Shown: piece by piece, positions 1 to 9,464 of the stretch | Layout of the letters: the number at the start of each line of letters is the position of its first letter | Numbering within the stretch: the first letter of the stretch is position 1 | Assembly: GCF_000472525.1 (NCBI RefSeq) | Contig: NZ_AWZT01000014.1 | Span: 56,210 to 120,209, forward strand | Length of the DNA: 64,000 nucleotides | Direction of reading: 5' to 3' | From: Paraburkholderia dilworthii | Lineage (GTDB): Bacteria > Pseudomonadota > Gammaproteobacteria > Burkholderiales > Burkholderiaceae | The notes under the pieces: model-generated | What the model was told of the DNA's origin: nothing | The model's database searches: none | What the model saw: only the letters and a program-made list of their open reading frames with translations | Translations under genes and position numbers: made by a program

Positions 1-72
1 CGCCAACTCCGGTCGACCGCGATAAAACTGCATGGGACCCGAGTAGACGCTGAAGCGCCAACTCCGGTCGAC
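1..72. repeat. 17-bp direct repeat upstream of glgC
   Basis: The 17-mer CGCCAACTCCGGTCGAC occurs at 1-17 and again exactly at 56-72, just before the Shine-Dalgarno sequence of glgC. The first copy touches the window edge, so more copies may lie to the left. It may be a short duplication in the leader of glgC; no function can be assigned. Confidence 0.6.
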
Positions 73-85
73 AAAGGAGACGGAC

Positions 86-1351
86 ATGGATACTCCGGCA
101 CGGCTGAACGACCTGCAACGCACCACCCTCGCCATCGTCCTCGCCGGCGGACGAGGCACGCGGCTCGGGCCGCTCACCAACAAGCGCGTCAAACCGGCGG
201 TGCATTTCGGCGGCAAATTCAGAATCATCGACTTCGCGCTGTCCAATTGCCTGAACTCCGGCATCCGGCGCATCGCCGTCGTCACGCAGTACAAGGCGCA
301 CTCGCTGTTGCGCCATCTGCAGCGCGGCTGGGGCTTCCTGCGCGGCGAATTCGGCGAATTCATCGACCTGTGGCCCGCGCAACAGCGCGTGGAAGGCGCG
401 CACTGGTATCGCGGCACAGCCGACGCGGTATTTCAGAACCTCGACATCATCCGTTCGATACGGCCGAAGTATGTGGTCGTGCTGGCGGGCGATCACATCT
501 ACAAGATGGACTACACGCGCATGATTGCGGACCACGCCGAAAGCGGCGCCGATTGCACCGTCGGCTGCATCGAGGTGCCGCGCATGGAAGCGGTGGCCTT
601 CGGCGTGATGGCCGTCGACGAAAACCGCCGCGTGACCGGCTTCGTGGAAAAACCCGCCGACCCGCCGGCGATTCCCGGCCGCCCGGACACCGCGTTGGCG
701 AGCATGGGCATCTACGTATTCAGCGCCGACTACCTGTACGCGCTGCTCGAAGAGAACATCTCGAGCGTGGATACCGATCACGACTTCGGCAAGGACATCC
801 TGCCGCGCGTCGTCACGCAAGGCACCGCGATCGCGCATCCGTTCAGCATGTCGTGTGTGTCGTCGGACCCGAACGTCGAGCCGTACTGGCGCGACGTCGG
901 CACCATCGACGCCTATTGGGCCGCCAATCTCGACCTCGCCTCCACGATTCCGACGCTCGACCTTTACGACCGCAGCTGGCCGATCTGGACGTACCAGGAA
1001 CAACTGCCGCCCGCCAAGTTCGTGCGCGACCTGAAGGGTCTGCAAGGCTCCGGCAACAATCTGATCGTATGCGGCGGCTGCGTGATTTCGGGTTCGCAGA
1101 TTTCACGCTCGGTGCTGTCGTCGAATGTGAAAGTGAGTTCGTTCTGTAACATCAATGAGGCAGTCTTGTTGCCGCAGGTCACCGTCGGTGCAAGTTGCCG
1201 CTTGCAGAAGGTGGTCGTGGACCGCGGCTGCGCGATCCCGGACGGGACGGTGATCGGCGAGGACCCAGCGGCCGACGCCGAGCGTTTCTATCGCACCGAC
1301 GACGGCGTCGTGCTGGTCACGCCCGAGTCGCTGCGTCAGGACGCGACCTGA
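86..1351 (+). CDS. glgC: glucose-1-phosphate adenylyltransferase (ADP-glucose pyrophosphorylase)
   Basis: This cytoplasmic enzyme makes ADP-glucose from ATP and glucose-1-phosphate, the committed step of bacterial glycogen synthesis. The 421-aa product has the usual family length. The N-terminal nucleotidyltransferase loop [11 protein letters not shown] lies at about residues 21-31, followed by [12 protein letters not shown] at about 33-44, the [10 protein letters not shown] region and VEKP. The C-terminal third is the left-handed beta-helix typical of GlgC. A good ribosome site (AAAGGAG) lies about 8 bases before the ATG. glgA follows 112 bp downstream on the same strand, so the two probably form one glycogen operon. 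The enzyme is normally allosterically controlled, which the sequence alone cannot confirm here. Confidence 0.96.
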   Translation: MDTPARLNDLQRTTLAIVLAGGRGTRLGPLTNKRVKPAVHFGGKFRIIDFALSNCLNSGIRRIAVVTQYKAHSLLRHLQRGWGFLRGEFGEFIDLWPAQQRVEGAHWYRGTADAVFQNLDIIRSIRPKYVVVLAGDHIYKMDYTRMIADHAESGADCTVGCIEVPRMEAVAFGVMAVDENRRVTGFVEKPADPPAIPGRPDTALASMGIYVFSADYLYALLEENISSVDTDHDFGKDILPRVVTQGTAIAHPFSMSCVSSDPNVEPYWRDVGTIDAYWAANLDLASTIPTLDLYDRSWPIWTYQEQLPPAKFVRDLKGLQGSGNNLIVCGGCVISGSQISRSVLSSNVKVSSFCNINEAVLLPQVTVGASCRLQKVVVDRGCAIPDGTVIGEDPAADAERFYRTDDGVVLVTPESLRQDAT

Positions 1352-1463
1352 CGCCTGCCGGCCGCACGCGCCTGCCTTGGCCGTGGCTTCGCCCGGCCTG
1401 GCGCGCGGCCCGCATCGCGATGCATTGCTTTCCGGCTATCACCCAAGGAACGAGACCGAGCCT

Positions 1464-2924
1464 ATGACGATTCGCGCCCTGCACGTCGCAAGCGAGCTGT
1501 ATCCCCTCCTGAAAACGGGCGGTCTCGCCGACGTCGTGGGCGCGTTGCCGTCCGCGCTGGTCGAGCGCGGCGCCGACGTCCGCGTGCTGTTGCCCGGCTT
1601 TCCGGCAGTAGCCGCCGGTTTGCGCGACGTGCATCCAGTCGCGCAACTGGGCCGCCGTTTCGATGCGCCTCACGTCACGCTCGAACAAGGCACGCTGCCG
1701 TCGAACGGCCTTATCGTCTACATGATCCGCGCGGCCACGCTGTACGACCGGCCCGGCAATCCTTATCTGAACGACGAGCATGTGCCGTATGGCGACAACG
1801 CGCAGCGTTTTGCGCTGCTCGGCTGGGTCGCCGCGCAACTGGCGCAGCAGCTCGACCCGGCGTGGTCGCCGCAGATCGTCCATGCGCACGACTGGCATGC
1901 GGGACTCGCCGCCGCCTATCTGAAAGCGGCCGAACGGCAGCTTGGCCGCGCCCCCGCGCGCAGCGTCTTCACTGTGCACAACCTCGCGTATCAGGGTGTT
2001 TTTCCGGCGCATCAGTTCGGTCAGCTTGGGCTGCCCGACGATTTTTTCAGCATGTATGGCGTCGAATTCTATGGACAGCTTTCGTTTCTGAAGGCGGGGC
2101 TTTACTACAGCGACCGCATCACCACCGTAAGCCCCACCTATGCCCGCGAAATCCAGACGCTCGCGCAAGGCGGCGGACTCGACGCACTGCTGCGCAGCCG
2201 CTCGCACGACCTGAGCGGCATCCTGAATGGCGTCGACTATACGGTGTGGAACCCGGCGAGCGACGCGCTGCTCGAAAGCCGCTACACCGCCACCCGGCTC
2301 GCCGGCAAACTGGCGTGTAAGGAGGCGTTGCAAAAACGCTTCGGCCTCGCGCAGAATAGCGACGCGCTGCTGTTCGGCGTGGTGAGCCGCCTCACCGAGC
2401 AGAAGGGCCTCGACCTGCTGCTCGAAACCGTGCCGGAGATTGTCAAGCGCGGTGGTCAACTCATCGTGTTCGGCACCGGCGACCCGGCGCTCGAAAACGG
2501 CCTGAAACGCGTCGCGCAGACGCATCCCGAATCGGTCGCCGTGGAACTCGGCTTCGACGAAAAGCTCGCGCATACGATCATCGCGGGCAGCGACGTGGTC
2601 GCGGTGCCGTCGCGCTTCGAGCCCTGCGGGCTGACGCAGCTTTACGCACTCGCCTACGGTTCGTTGCCGCTCGTGCATTGCGTGGGCGGTCTCGCGGACA
2701 CCGTGGTGGACGCATCGCTTGAAAATCTCGCCGAGGACCTCGCCACCGGTTTCGTCTTCGAGCACTTCCAGCCGCGCGGCCTCGCCGCGGCGATCCGCCG
2801 CGCCTTCGCGCTCTATGGCCGCCGCACGGAATGGAAAGCGACGCAGCGGCGCGCAATGCGCCAGGACTTCGGCTGGGGCGCGTCGGCGGACCGCTATCTC
2901 GCGCTGTATCGCGAGCTTGCCTGA
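1464..2924 (+). CDS. glgA: glycogen synthase (ADP-glucose type)
   Basis: GlgA extends alpha-1,4-glucan chains using ADP-glucose made by the preceding glgC. The start at 1464 gives a 486-aa protein beginning MTIRALHVASE, with the ADP-glucose-binding KTGGL at residues 17-21. An in-frame upstream start at 1377 would add an arginine-rich, non-homologous tail and was not chosen. The C-terminal GT-B half shows SRLTEQKGLDLL and the acceptor-side EPCGLTQLYALAYG motif typical of GT5 synthases. An AAGGAACGAG ribosome site precedes the chosen ATG. Antisense open frames over this gene, such as the one reaching to 2999, are shadows. Confidence 0.96.
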   Translation: MTIRALHVASELYPLLKTGGLADVVGALPSALVERGADVRVLLPGFPAVAAGLRDVHPVAQLGRRFDAPHVTLEQGTLPSNGLIVYMIRAATLYDRPGNPYLNDEHVPYGDNAQRFALLGWVAAQLAQQLDPAWSPQIVHAHDWHAGLAAAYLKAAERQLGRAPARSVFTVHNLAYQGVFPAHQFGQLGLPDDFFSMYGVEFYGQLSFLKAGLYYSDRITTVSPTYAREIQTLAQGGGLDALLRSRSHDLSGILNGVDYTVWNPASDALLESRYTATRLAGKLACKEALQKRFGLAQNSDALLFGVVSRLTEQKGLDLLLETVPEIVKRGGQLIVFGTGDPALENGLKRVAQTHPESVAVELGFDEKLAHTIIAGSDVVAVPSRFEPCGLTQLYALAYGSLPLVHCVGGLADTVVDASLENLAEDLATGFVFEHFQPRGLAAAIRRAFALYGRRTEWKATQRRAMRQDFGWGASADRYLALYRELA

Positions 2925-3269
2925 CCGCTGAGCCGTCGGGAAACCGCGAGCTTGTCCGAATCGTAAGCCGTCGTGAACCGCGGCCTGCGTGAACCCCACG
3001 CTGTCCGATCACCGCCGGGCGCGGCACATCCCGGTGCAAACCGTGCGCGCCGAGCATCCCGGGTGATGGTTCGGCGCAACAGCACGGGGACGGATCAACT
3101 GCCTTGCGGCAAACTCATGTATTGTTTCCTGACGATGCAGACCGTGCATTCTTCTTGCAAGGTCTGAAGCAGTCCTGCGCGCGAGGCATTCGGCTCATGT
3201 CGAAACACAATCGCGGCGCATCCCTCCCGTTTTCACCGACCGCGCACGAACGGCTGCGCGAGCCATACC
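2925..3269. other. glgA-pdxY intergenic region
   Basis: 345 bp without a supported gene. Short open frames on both strands have no recognisable product and no ribosome site. It must contain the pdxY promoter, but I could not pick out a convincing -35/-10 pair, and there is no clear hairpin terminator for glgA. Confidence 0.5.
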
Positions 3270-4136
3270 ATGACGAAGAACGTTCTGAGCATTCAGTCAC
3301 ATGTCGTTTTCGGGCACGCCGGCAACAGCGCCGCCGTGTTCCCGATGCGTCGACTTGGCGTGAATGTGTGGCCGCTGAACACGGTGCAGTTCTCGAACCA
3401 CACGCAGTACGGCCATTGGACCGGCACCGCCATCAACGCCGCGCAGATGGAAGAACTCGCCGAAGGCATCGGCGCAATTGGCATGCTGCCGCGCTGCGAC
3501 GCCGTGCTTTCCGGCTATCTCGGCACGTCGGAGCAGGCGCAGTCGGTACTGGAAATCGTCAAGGCAGTAAAGGCCGCGAATCCGCGCGCCTGGTACTTTT
3601 GCGATCCGGTGATGGGCGCCGCGAGCGGCCGCAAGGTCGAGCCGGGTATCCAGGAATTTCTCGTGAATACCATGCCGGAGATGGCCGACGCGATGGCGCC
3701 GAACCATACCGAATTGCAGCGGCTCGTCGGCCGCGAGATCGAGACGCTCGAAGAAGCCGTCGCCGCGTGCCGCGAGATCATCGCGCGCGGACCGAAGCTC
3801 GTGCTGGTCAAACATCTGCTTGACCGCAATAGTCCCGCTGACCGTTTCAACATGCTGGTCGTCACCGAACGCGAGGCGTGGATGGGCCAGCGTCCGCTCT
3901 ATCCGTTCGCGCGGCAGCCGGTTGGCGTCGGCGACCTGACGAGCGCGGTGTTCGTCGCGCGCACGCTGCTCGGCGATACGATTCGCGCGGCGTTCGAGCA
4001 CACGCTCGCGGCCGTCAACGCGGTCGTCAAGATGACCTGGCAAGCCGGCCGCTACGAGCTCGAACTGGTGGCCGCGCAAAACGAAATCGCGCAGCCGCGC
4101 GAGTGGTTCGACGCGTGGGTGGCCGAGACCACCTAG
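3270..4136 (+). CDS. pdxY: pyridoxal kinase
   Basis: PdxY phosphorylates pyridoxal to pyridoxal 5'-phosphate in the vitamin B6 salvage pathway. The 288-aa protein has the ribokinase-like fold. It opens with [15 protein letters not shown], contains [16 protein letters not shown] and YFCDPVMG in the substrate region, [11 protein letters not shown] in the middle, and the anion-hole [10 protein letters not shown] near the C-terminus, where GxGD holds the catalytic Asp. Length and motif order match PdxY rather than PdxK. It stands alone, with long gaps on both sides. A GC-rich inverted repeat just after the stop (about 4153-4177) lacks a T-tract, so termination is unclear. Confidence 0.95.
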   Translation: MTKNVLSIQSHVVFGHAGNSAAVFPMRRLGVNVWPLNTVQFSNHTQYGHWTGTAINAAQMEELAEGIGAIGMLPRCDAVLSGYLGTSEQAQSVLEIVKAVKAANPRAWYFCDPVMGAASGRKVEPGIQEFLVNTMPEMADAMAPNHTELQRLVGREIETLEEAVAACREIIARGPKLVLVKHLLDRNSPADRFNMLVVTEREAWMGQRPLYPFARQPVGVGDLTSAVFVARTLLGDTIRAAFEHTLAAVNAVVKMTWQAGRYELELVAAQNEIAQPREWFDAWVAETT

Positions 4137-4306
4137 CCGCCGCGTTCGGCGCGGCCGGCAATGCTGCTGGCCGGCCGTGCGCCGCATGGAAACTTGTCGG
4201 CCAGCCGCTCGTCCTATAATGCGTGCCGCGTGCGCGAAGCAACACCTCACGCACGCGGCAACTTTCTCAGGCATCCGGCATTCAGCATTCAGCAGACGAG
4301 GCATCG

Positions 4307-4768
4307 ATGGACGGTTATATCCGCAGCGAGCGGGAAGAGTATTTCGAACAGTTGTGCATCAGCGTCGATGCAGACGAAGTGCACGAACAGGAAGCCATCG
4401 AGTTCTTCGAGAACCAGTTCGACCAGCCTGACTTCGACCCCACGCAGTGGCTCGACATCGCGCTCTACTACTCGCCCGCGGTGGCGCGCGGCATCATCGA
4501 CATGGTGACGCCCGACGACAAGGCGCGCAGCAACATCGCCGAAGTGATCGCCGACAACCTCGATATTTCCTATGGCGAGGACGAGTGTCAGCAGTTTGCC
4601 GAGACGATCGAGTTCGCGCTGAACAACGGCGTGCCGGTGGACCTCGACGTCGTGCTCGACGGCTGCCAGCGCGCGATCGACGATCTCGACACGTGGGCCG
4701 ACGACGAAACCAAGGCGCCGCTTCTGCGTCTGCGCGAAGAAGTATTGCGTCAGCAAGGCGAGCGCTAG
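4307..4768 (+). CDS. acidic protein of unknown function
   Basis: I do not recognise this 153-aa protein. It starts MDGYIRSEREEYFEQLC and is strongly acidic, rich in Asp and Glu, with no signal peptide or membrane segment. It is probably a soluble, mostly helical cytoplasmic protein. The start at 4307 was chosen because an in-frame ATG at 4223 would prepend a basic, low-complexity stretch covering an apparent leader. Coding character is supported by the length, the absence of stops and the sharp change from the basic upstream translation to acidic sequence. It stands alone between pdxY and the Liv-type binding protein and has no obvious partner. Confidence 0.75.
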   Translation: MDGYIRSEREEYFEQLCISVDADEVHEQEAIEFFENQFDQPDFDPTQWLDIALYYSPAVARGIIDMVTPDDKARSNIAEVIADNLDISYGEDECQQFAETIEFALNNGVPVDLDVVLDGCQRAIDDLDTWADDETKAPLLRLREEVLRQQGER

Positions 4769-5213
4769 GACCCGGCGCATCGCTGGGCGCGCAAGCACTG
4801 CGCTTGCGTTTCGCGTTTGCGCTTGCCTTTGCGTTTGTGAGGCGCTTACCGCCATTCCCCTGCCGCAAACACGCGGCTCGATACCCGCGCGTGTTTAAAC
4901 ATCTCCCCAAGCGTCTCTTCGACGTTTCTTAAGCATATGCGGTAATCCGCATCCCCGCCCCGCCATCAGGCGCGCCGCCCGCCCACGCGCGCGCGGCTTA
5001 TGCCGAAATCCTCATCCAAAGCGCCGCGAACTGCCAAGACGCCGGCATATTGGCTTTCTATATTCGCGCCACATGACCGGCATGCAAACGCGAGTGCGCG
5101 TATTCCAGCATTGTGTATCGCGAGCCATCGTCCTTAGTCTCTTGATGCACGCCGGACCCGCGTCATAGCCTTGCCGCTTTCATAACCTGGAACTGTCGAA
5201 GTAAGGAGAGACC
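4769..5213. other. intergenic region with degenerate TTGCG-type repeats
   Basis: 445 bp without a supported gene. At about 4798-4842 there is a degenerate run of short units resembling GCGTTTGCG/CTTGCG. The remainder leads into the ribosome site AAGGAGAGACC of the following gene. No clear terminator or promoter could be fixed. Confidence 0.5.
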
Positions 5214-6365
5214 ATGAGTTTTAACAACACGCTCAAACCGCTTGCTTTGTTCGTTGGCGCCATGATCGCAGCCGCGCCGCTCGCCAGTTTCGCCGACGAC
5301 CTGCCGGTCAAGATCGGTTTCGCCGCGCCGATGACGGGCGCCAACGCCGGCTACGGCAAGGATCTGGAGAACGGCGTGCGGCTCGCCATCGAGGAAGCCA
5401 ACGCGCAGAAGATCAAGATCGGCGATAAGGTCGCCCCATTCCAGATCGTCTCGCAGGACGACCAGGCGGACCCGCGCATCGGCGTGCAGGTCGCGCAGAA
5501 GCTGGTCGACGCGGGCGTTTCGGTGGTGGTCGGCCACTTCAACTCGGGCACGACGATTCCCGCCTCGCAGGTGTATGAGCAGGCCGGCATTCCGGTGATC
5601 GACCCGGCAGCGACCAATCCGATCATTACCGGCCGCGGCTTCGCGAACACCTTCATGGTGATCTCCACAGACGCGCAAAACGCCGGCAACGCGGGCGTCT
5701 ATGCAGTCGAAGTGACGAAGGCCAAGCGCATCGCCATCATCGACGACCGCACCGCCTTCGGTCAGGGCGAAGCCGACGAGTTCGAGAAGGCCGTGAAGGC
5801 GCATGGCGGCAACATCGTCGCGCGCGAGTACACCGACAATCACGCGGTCGACTTCAGCACGCAGATCACCAAGATCAAGGCGGCGAACGCGGACCTGATT
5901 TTCTTCGGCGGGCTCGACACCCAGGCCGCGGGCTTCGCGCGGCGCATGAAGCAACTCGGCGTGACGGCGCAACTGGTGGGCGGCGGCGGCGTCGAGGACC
6001 CCGAGTTCATCAAACTTGCGGGCGATGCAGCCGAAGGCGTGATGGCCTGGGAATACGGCCGCCCGCTCGCGCAACTGCCGGGCGGAAAGGACTTCTCCGC
6101 GAAGTTCAAGAAACGCTTCGGCGGCGACATCCTGTCATATGCGCCGTTCGGTTACGACGGAGCGTGGGCCGCCATCAAGGCGATGCAGCAGGCCAAATCG
6201 ACTTCGCCCAACGATTACCGGCCGGTTCTCAAGGCGATCGACTTCGAAGGCGTGACCGGCAAGATTTCCTTCGACAACACAGGCGCGCTGAAAAGCGGCG
6301 CATCGACGCTGTACCAGGTCAAGAACGGAGCGTGGGTTCCGATCGTGACCAAGAGCGGGTCCTAA
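5214..6365 (+). CDS. branched-chain amino acid ABC transporter substrate-binding protein (LivK/LivJ-like)
   Basis: A periplasmic type-I binding protein for branched-chain or related amino acids, which would deliver ligand to a Liv-type ABC permease. The 383-aa protein has a Sec signal peptide ending near residue 27 (LASFA before DDLPVK). The family pattern follows: KIGFAAPMTGANAGYGKD, a central VVGHFNSGTTIPASQVYEQAGIP region that contacts the ligand in LivK proteins, and FGGLDTQAAGFARRMKQLG. The ribosome site AAGGAGAGACC lies directly upstream of the ATG. No permease or ATPase gene is adjacent, so it works either with a distant Liv transporter or as an orphan receptor. The exact ligand cannot be told from sequence. 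Confidence 0.93.
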   Translation: MSFNNTLKPLALFVGAMIAAAPLASFADDLPVKIGFAAPMTGANAGYGKDLENGVRLAIEEANAQKIKIGDKVAPFQIVSQDDQADPRIGVQVAQKLVDAGVSVVVGHFNSGTTIPASQVYEQAGIPVIDPAATNPIITGRGFANTFMVISTDAQNAGNAGVYAVEVTKAKRIAIIDDRTAFGQGEADEFEKAVKAHGGNIVAREYTDNHAVDFSTQITKIKAANADLIFFGGLDTQAAGFARRMKQLGVTAQLVGGGGVEDPEFIKLAGDAAEGVMAWEYGRPLAQLPGGKDFSAKFKKRFGGDILSYAPFGYDGAWAAIKAMQQAKSTSPNDYRPVLKAIDFEGVTGKISFDNTGALKSGASTLYQVKNGAWVPIVTKSGS

Positions 6366-6371
6366 GCGGCG

Positions 6372-8300
6372 CTACTTCGCGCTCGGGGCTCTCGCAGCCC
6401 TCGTCATGCTCGCGGCCTTGACGACGATTTGCGCGTCGAGGTCGCGCTCGATCCGCACGAGATCGTCTTTCATCGCGGCGAACTCTTGTGCGGAGCACAT
6501 CTGGTGTCCGAAGGCGGCATGCAAATGCCGCCTGATCTGTAGCACACGCGCCGCGGAGTCGAACACATAGTGCGACGAGAAGGTCATAAACCGGTTCTGC
6601 ACGTCGGTATCGATGGGCGTGTCGGTCAGCTGGACAAAGCGCGGCAGCGTGATTTCCAGTGTCTCGTCGAAGTCCCCGCCGATGCACGCCCACGGCTGCG
6701 TACGCACCGGCTCGGCGAGCCACGCCTGGACCTGCGAGCCCATGCCGCCGGAGAAGCTCGTGAATGCCGGCATTGCCGTGGTGCCGTCGGTCCACACGAA
6801 GTGCTCGATCTTGCCTTGCACCGACGTCGCGAACGGCCCATCTGTTACCGCCACGTCTGCGGTACGCAACTGCGCGGTGCCATGCAGGCCGGTCTGCAAC
6901 AGACGGCTGCCGGCAATCTGTTGCGTACGCTGGCGCGACGCGCGTCGAAAGATGTTGCGTTCGATCTCGGCGGTAAAGCCCGCGTCCTCCACGCGATACG
7001 CGTAATCCGCAGTACCGTTTTCATCGACGTCGATCTGCACGCGCGCGCGCCGCTCGCGCGATTGCGTGGCCGGCGTGCGCGACAGCACGCCTTCGCCGAC
7101 CAGCAGAACCGGTCTGTCCATCACCGCCACAGGCAGGTAGCCGAAGCCCACGCCGCCCGCCGTCGTGTCCGCGTACAGCGATAGATCAGGAATCCAGACA
7201 ATCGCGTGATTGATCGCGCTCGCGCCGTAGCCAGGCACGTCCGGCAAGCTGTAGTAAGGCCCGAGATTGAGCAGCACGGCCTCACTGCGAATACCGACGG
7301 CGGCCAGCAGAGCGCTGTAGAGCGCGACGTGATCCTTGCAGTCGCCATAACGATTGCGCAGGATGTCGGCCGCCTTGTGCGGAATCGCCGCCGTCTCGCC
7401 CAGAAAGAGCGCGACGTAGCGGATATTCATGCGCACCCAGTCGTACAGCATGTGCGCCTTGTCGCGCGGATCGGCGGCACGCGCGGTGAGCGACTGCGCA
7501 AGCCGCACGATTGCCGGATCGTCGAAGGTGACATCGGTTGCCGGCCCGCGATAACGCGCGGCGAAGCTCGCAAAGTCGGGCACGGTGGACACCATCAGAC
7601 GGTCGCCCCAATTCGCGTAGCCGACCGCGCCCGCTTCGAGCCGCGCATACGGCCCGTGCCGGTAGTCGAATTCATAGCGTGTGCGGCCGTTCGCCGTGAC
7701 CGGCGGCAACGCGGTGTAGCCGCGCGCATCGGCATAAAGCGGCACGTCGGCGGGAAGATCGAAAATCAGGCGCTGTTCCTCGACGGGTTCGCGTGTGGGT
7801 TCCACGAGATATGCGAAGGTGCCCGCCTGCAAGGGCTTTGCGCGCGTCTTGCGAAACGTGAGGTGCACGCGTGAACCGGGCTCGACGCCGGGAAAAATCA
7901 CGGTGCGCAATACGCCGTCCTGGAAGCTCGGCGCACCCGCCGAGCGCGGCTCCTGGATGTCGCGGATCGCTTCGGGACCGACCACGTGTGTCGCGCCGTC
8001 GGGATCGATCGTCTCGGCTGCGAGCAATTGCACCTGCTCGATGTCCTTGTTGAACCACACGTAACGTTGCGCGATGTCGTCGACGCCGCTCGTCGTATTC
8101 GCGCGCAACACGCTGTCGTCGTGTTCCTCGATGGACCCGTCTTTCTGGATCGTGAAGAGATGGACGTCACGCTCCATCGTGTAGGGCGCGCGCTCGTCGC
8201 CGGATGAGTTCGAGGGTGTCTCGTCGGCGAAAGCGATGGCGGCTGTCGCGCTTAACGCAAGCGCGGCGGCAATCTTCAGGGATGCCGTGTAACGCATCAT
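6372..8300 (-). CDS. DUF3857 and transglutaminase-like domain exported protein
   Basis: A 642-aa exported protein combining an N-terminal DUF3857 region with a transglutaminase-like cysteine-peptidase domain. The start at 8300 gives a clean signal peptide (MMRYTASLKI, hydrophobic core, cleavage after AFA at about residue 25). The long upstream extension of the open frame is arginine-rich repeat sequence and was excluded. The probable catalytic Cys is residue 321 in RYGDCKDHVALYSALL, which matches the transglutaminase-core pattern. The function of this family is largely unknown; proposals include envelope or periplasmic protein processing. The gene converges on the Liv-type binding protein with only 6 bp between the stops. 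Substrate and reaction remain open. Confidence 0.88.
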   Translation of the reverse strand: MMRYTASLKIAAALALSATAAIAFADETPSNSSGDERAPYTMERDVHLFTIQKDGSIEEHDDSVLRANTTSGVDDIAQRYVWFNKDIEQVQLLAAETIDPDGATHVVGPEAIRDIQEPRSAGAPSFQDGVLRTVIFPGVEPGSRVHLTFRKTRAKPLQAGTFAYLVEPTREPVEEQRLIFDLPADVPLYADARGYTALPPVTANGRTRYEFDYRHGPYARLEAGAVGYANWGDRLMVSTVPDFASFAARYRGPATDVTFDDPAIVRLAQSLTARAADPRDKAHMLYDWVRMNIRYVALFLGETAAIPHKAADILRNRYGDCKDHVALYSALLAAVGIRSEAVLLNLGPYYSLPDVPGYGASAINHAIVWIPDLSLYADTTAGGVGFGYLPVAVMDRPVLLVGEGVLSRTPATQSRERRARVQIDVDENGTADYAYRVEDAGFTAEIERNIFRRASRQRTQQIAGSRLLQTGLHGTAQLRTADVAVTDGPFATSVQGKIEHFVWTDGTTAMPAFTSFSGGMGSQVQAWLAEPVRTQPWACIGGDFDETLEITLPRFVQLTDTPIDTDVQNRFMTFSSHYVFDSAARVLQIRRHLHAAFGHQMCSAQEFAAMKDDLVRIERDLDAQIVVKAASMTRAARAPSAK

Positions 8301-8394
8301 GAATAATGTTGTCGGCGCGGCGCGCACCGTGATTGCGCGGCGCATATGAGTTGCCGTGATTGCATTCGCTGCGAAGTGCCGGCCTGTGCGTCGT

Positions 8395-8436
8395 TCGTGC
8401 CCCTTGCGTCCTCTGCGCCCTTTGCGTCCTTCGTGG
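8395..8436. repeat. degenerate short tandem repeat (CTTTGCGTCC-like)
   Basis: A run of about four imperfect 9-10-base units (CCTTGCGTCC, TCTGCGCCC, TTTGCGTCC, TTCGTGGCG). It lies between the DUF3857 gene and the next gene upstream. Units of this style occur between genes in many proteobacteria; no role is known to me. Confidence 0.5.
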
Positions 8437-8487
8437 CGTTGCTGCCGTTCGAGCGCTGTGCGCCCTTCCTGCCGCTCACGTCGCTCA

Positions 8488-9168
8488 TCAATCGCCTTCA
8501 CCGATCTGCCCGAGCAAAGCCTGCAGTCTCTCGACATGCCTTAGCAGCAAATGCCGATGCTTCTCGATCTGTTCGAGCCGCCCGGCGAGATCGGCCTGGA
8601 TCGGATCGTCGGAATCGGCGGCGGCGATCACGTCTTCCACCTTCGATCGCAACGATGCGAGTTCAACCGGCGCATGAACGAGATGCCGCTCGAAACGCCG
8701 GACCTCGTGGACCGCCAACTCACGGACCTTGCGAAAATACGCCTGGCGTCGATGCGCTTCTGCGTCGACGCTCTCGTCCTCGATACGTTTAGCAGGCGAC
8801 GTCTGGCCAAAAATCGGCTCGGGCGGCCGCAGCACGGTTTTCTTTCGCACGGGATGCGCGGTGCCGCGAAAACGCGCGAGCGGCTGTTCGTTGTCGATCG
8901 CCTCGCGCGCGTTGGCCGGAATGTCCGCTTCGGTGTGGGGCGTGTTCATCCAGCCATTCGGCAAACCCGTCACGGCTTCGATGCCGCGCACGAACTCCTC
9001 GCTGAATTCGCGTTGGCCCGACAACATCAGCTTCAGATAGCTCGCGGAAAAAGTCATCATGCGTGCGAGGCGACTGGCCGCGCCCACCTCGCGCGTCAAC
9101 AGCACGAGATTCGCGCGCCAGACCGGGAGCAGCAATTCGTCGGAATCTTCCATCGCTGGGTCTTCCAT
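8488..9168 (-). CDS. hypothetical protein with HTH-like N-terminus and C-terminal coiled coil
   Basis: A 226-aa protein that I cannot assign to a named family. Residues about 20-75 (LLTREVGAASRLARMM, SASYLKLMLSGQREFS, GIEAVTGLPNGWM) read like a Cro/C1-type helix-turn-helix followed by the specificity loop seen in small phage-like repressors. The middle is low-complexity and charged. The last 90 residues (RKVRELAVHEVRRFERHL, then LEQIEKHRHLLLRHVERLQ) are predicted helical and coiled-coil-like. A start 15 bases downstream (9153) is also possible; neither has a strong ribosome site. It lies upstream of the DUF3857 gene on the same strand, so the two may be co-transcribed. Confidence 0.7.
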   Translation of the reverse strand: MEDPAMEDSDELLLPVWRANLVLLTREVGAASRLARMMTFSASYLKLMLSGQREFSEEFVRGIEAVTGLPNGWMNTPHTEADIPANAREAIDNEQPLARFRGTAHPVRKKTVLRPPEPIFGQTSPAKRIEDESVDAEAHRRQAYFRKVRELAVHEVRRFERHLVHAPVELASLRSKVEDVIAAADSDDPIQADLAGRLEQIEKHRHLLLRHVERLQALLGQIGEGD

Positions 9169-9464
9169 CTTTTGCCCGATGTAAAGACAACGCCGTTGCG
9201 AGCGTCATCGTTTTGAAAGGGTAGCTGTTGCATGGCCTCGCTGGCAAGCGGCGTGCGCGACCCGCGCCCGACCGTATGCGTCGAATTTACACGCATCGCT
9301 GAACCTCAATGCACAAGGCGTTTTGCGCCCGTCGTCGCGCTGTTCGACAGCTTGCATCGCACCGGCGTTCCTCCGCCACCCGCGTCGATGTGGCATGCTT
9401 GCAAATCGTGCGGCATACGTCGTACTGCATCACGAATTTCCCAACACTGATTAGGGGTTTTGTA

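Noticed and set aside
1317-2999. A 560-codon open frame on the minus strand over glgA
   Set aside because: It is fully antisense to glgA, has an Arg/His/Gly-rich translation without any recognisable motif, and is typical of open frames created by high GC.
4153-4177. GC-rich inverted repeat after pdxY as a terminator
   Set aside because: The stem is short and there is no T-tract on the plus strand, so it was not listed as a terminator.
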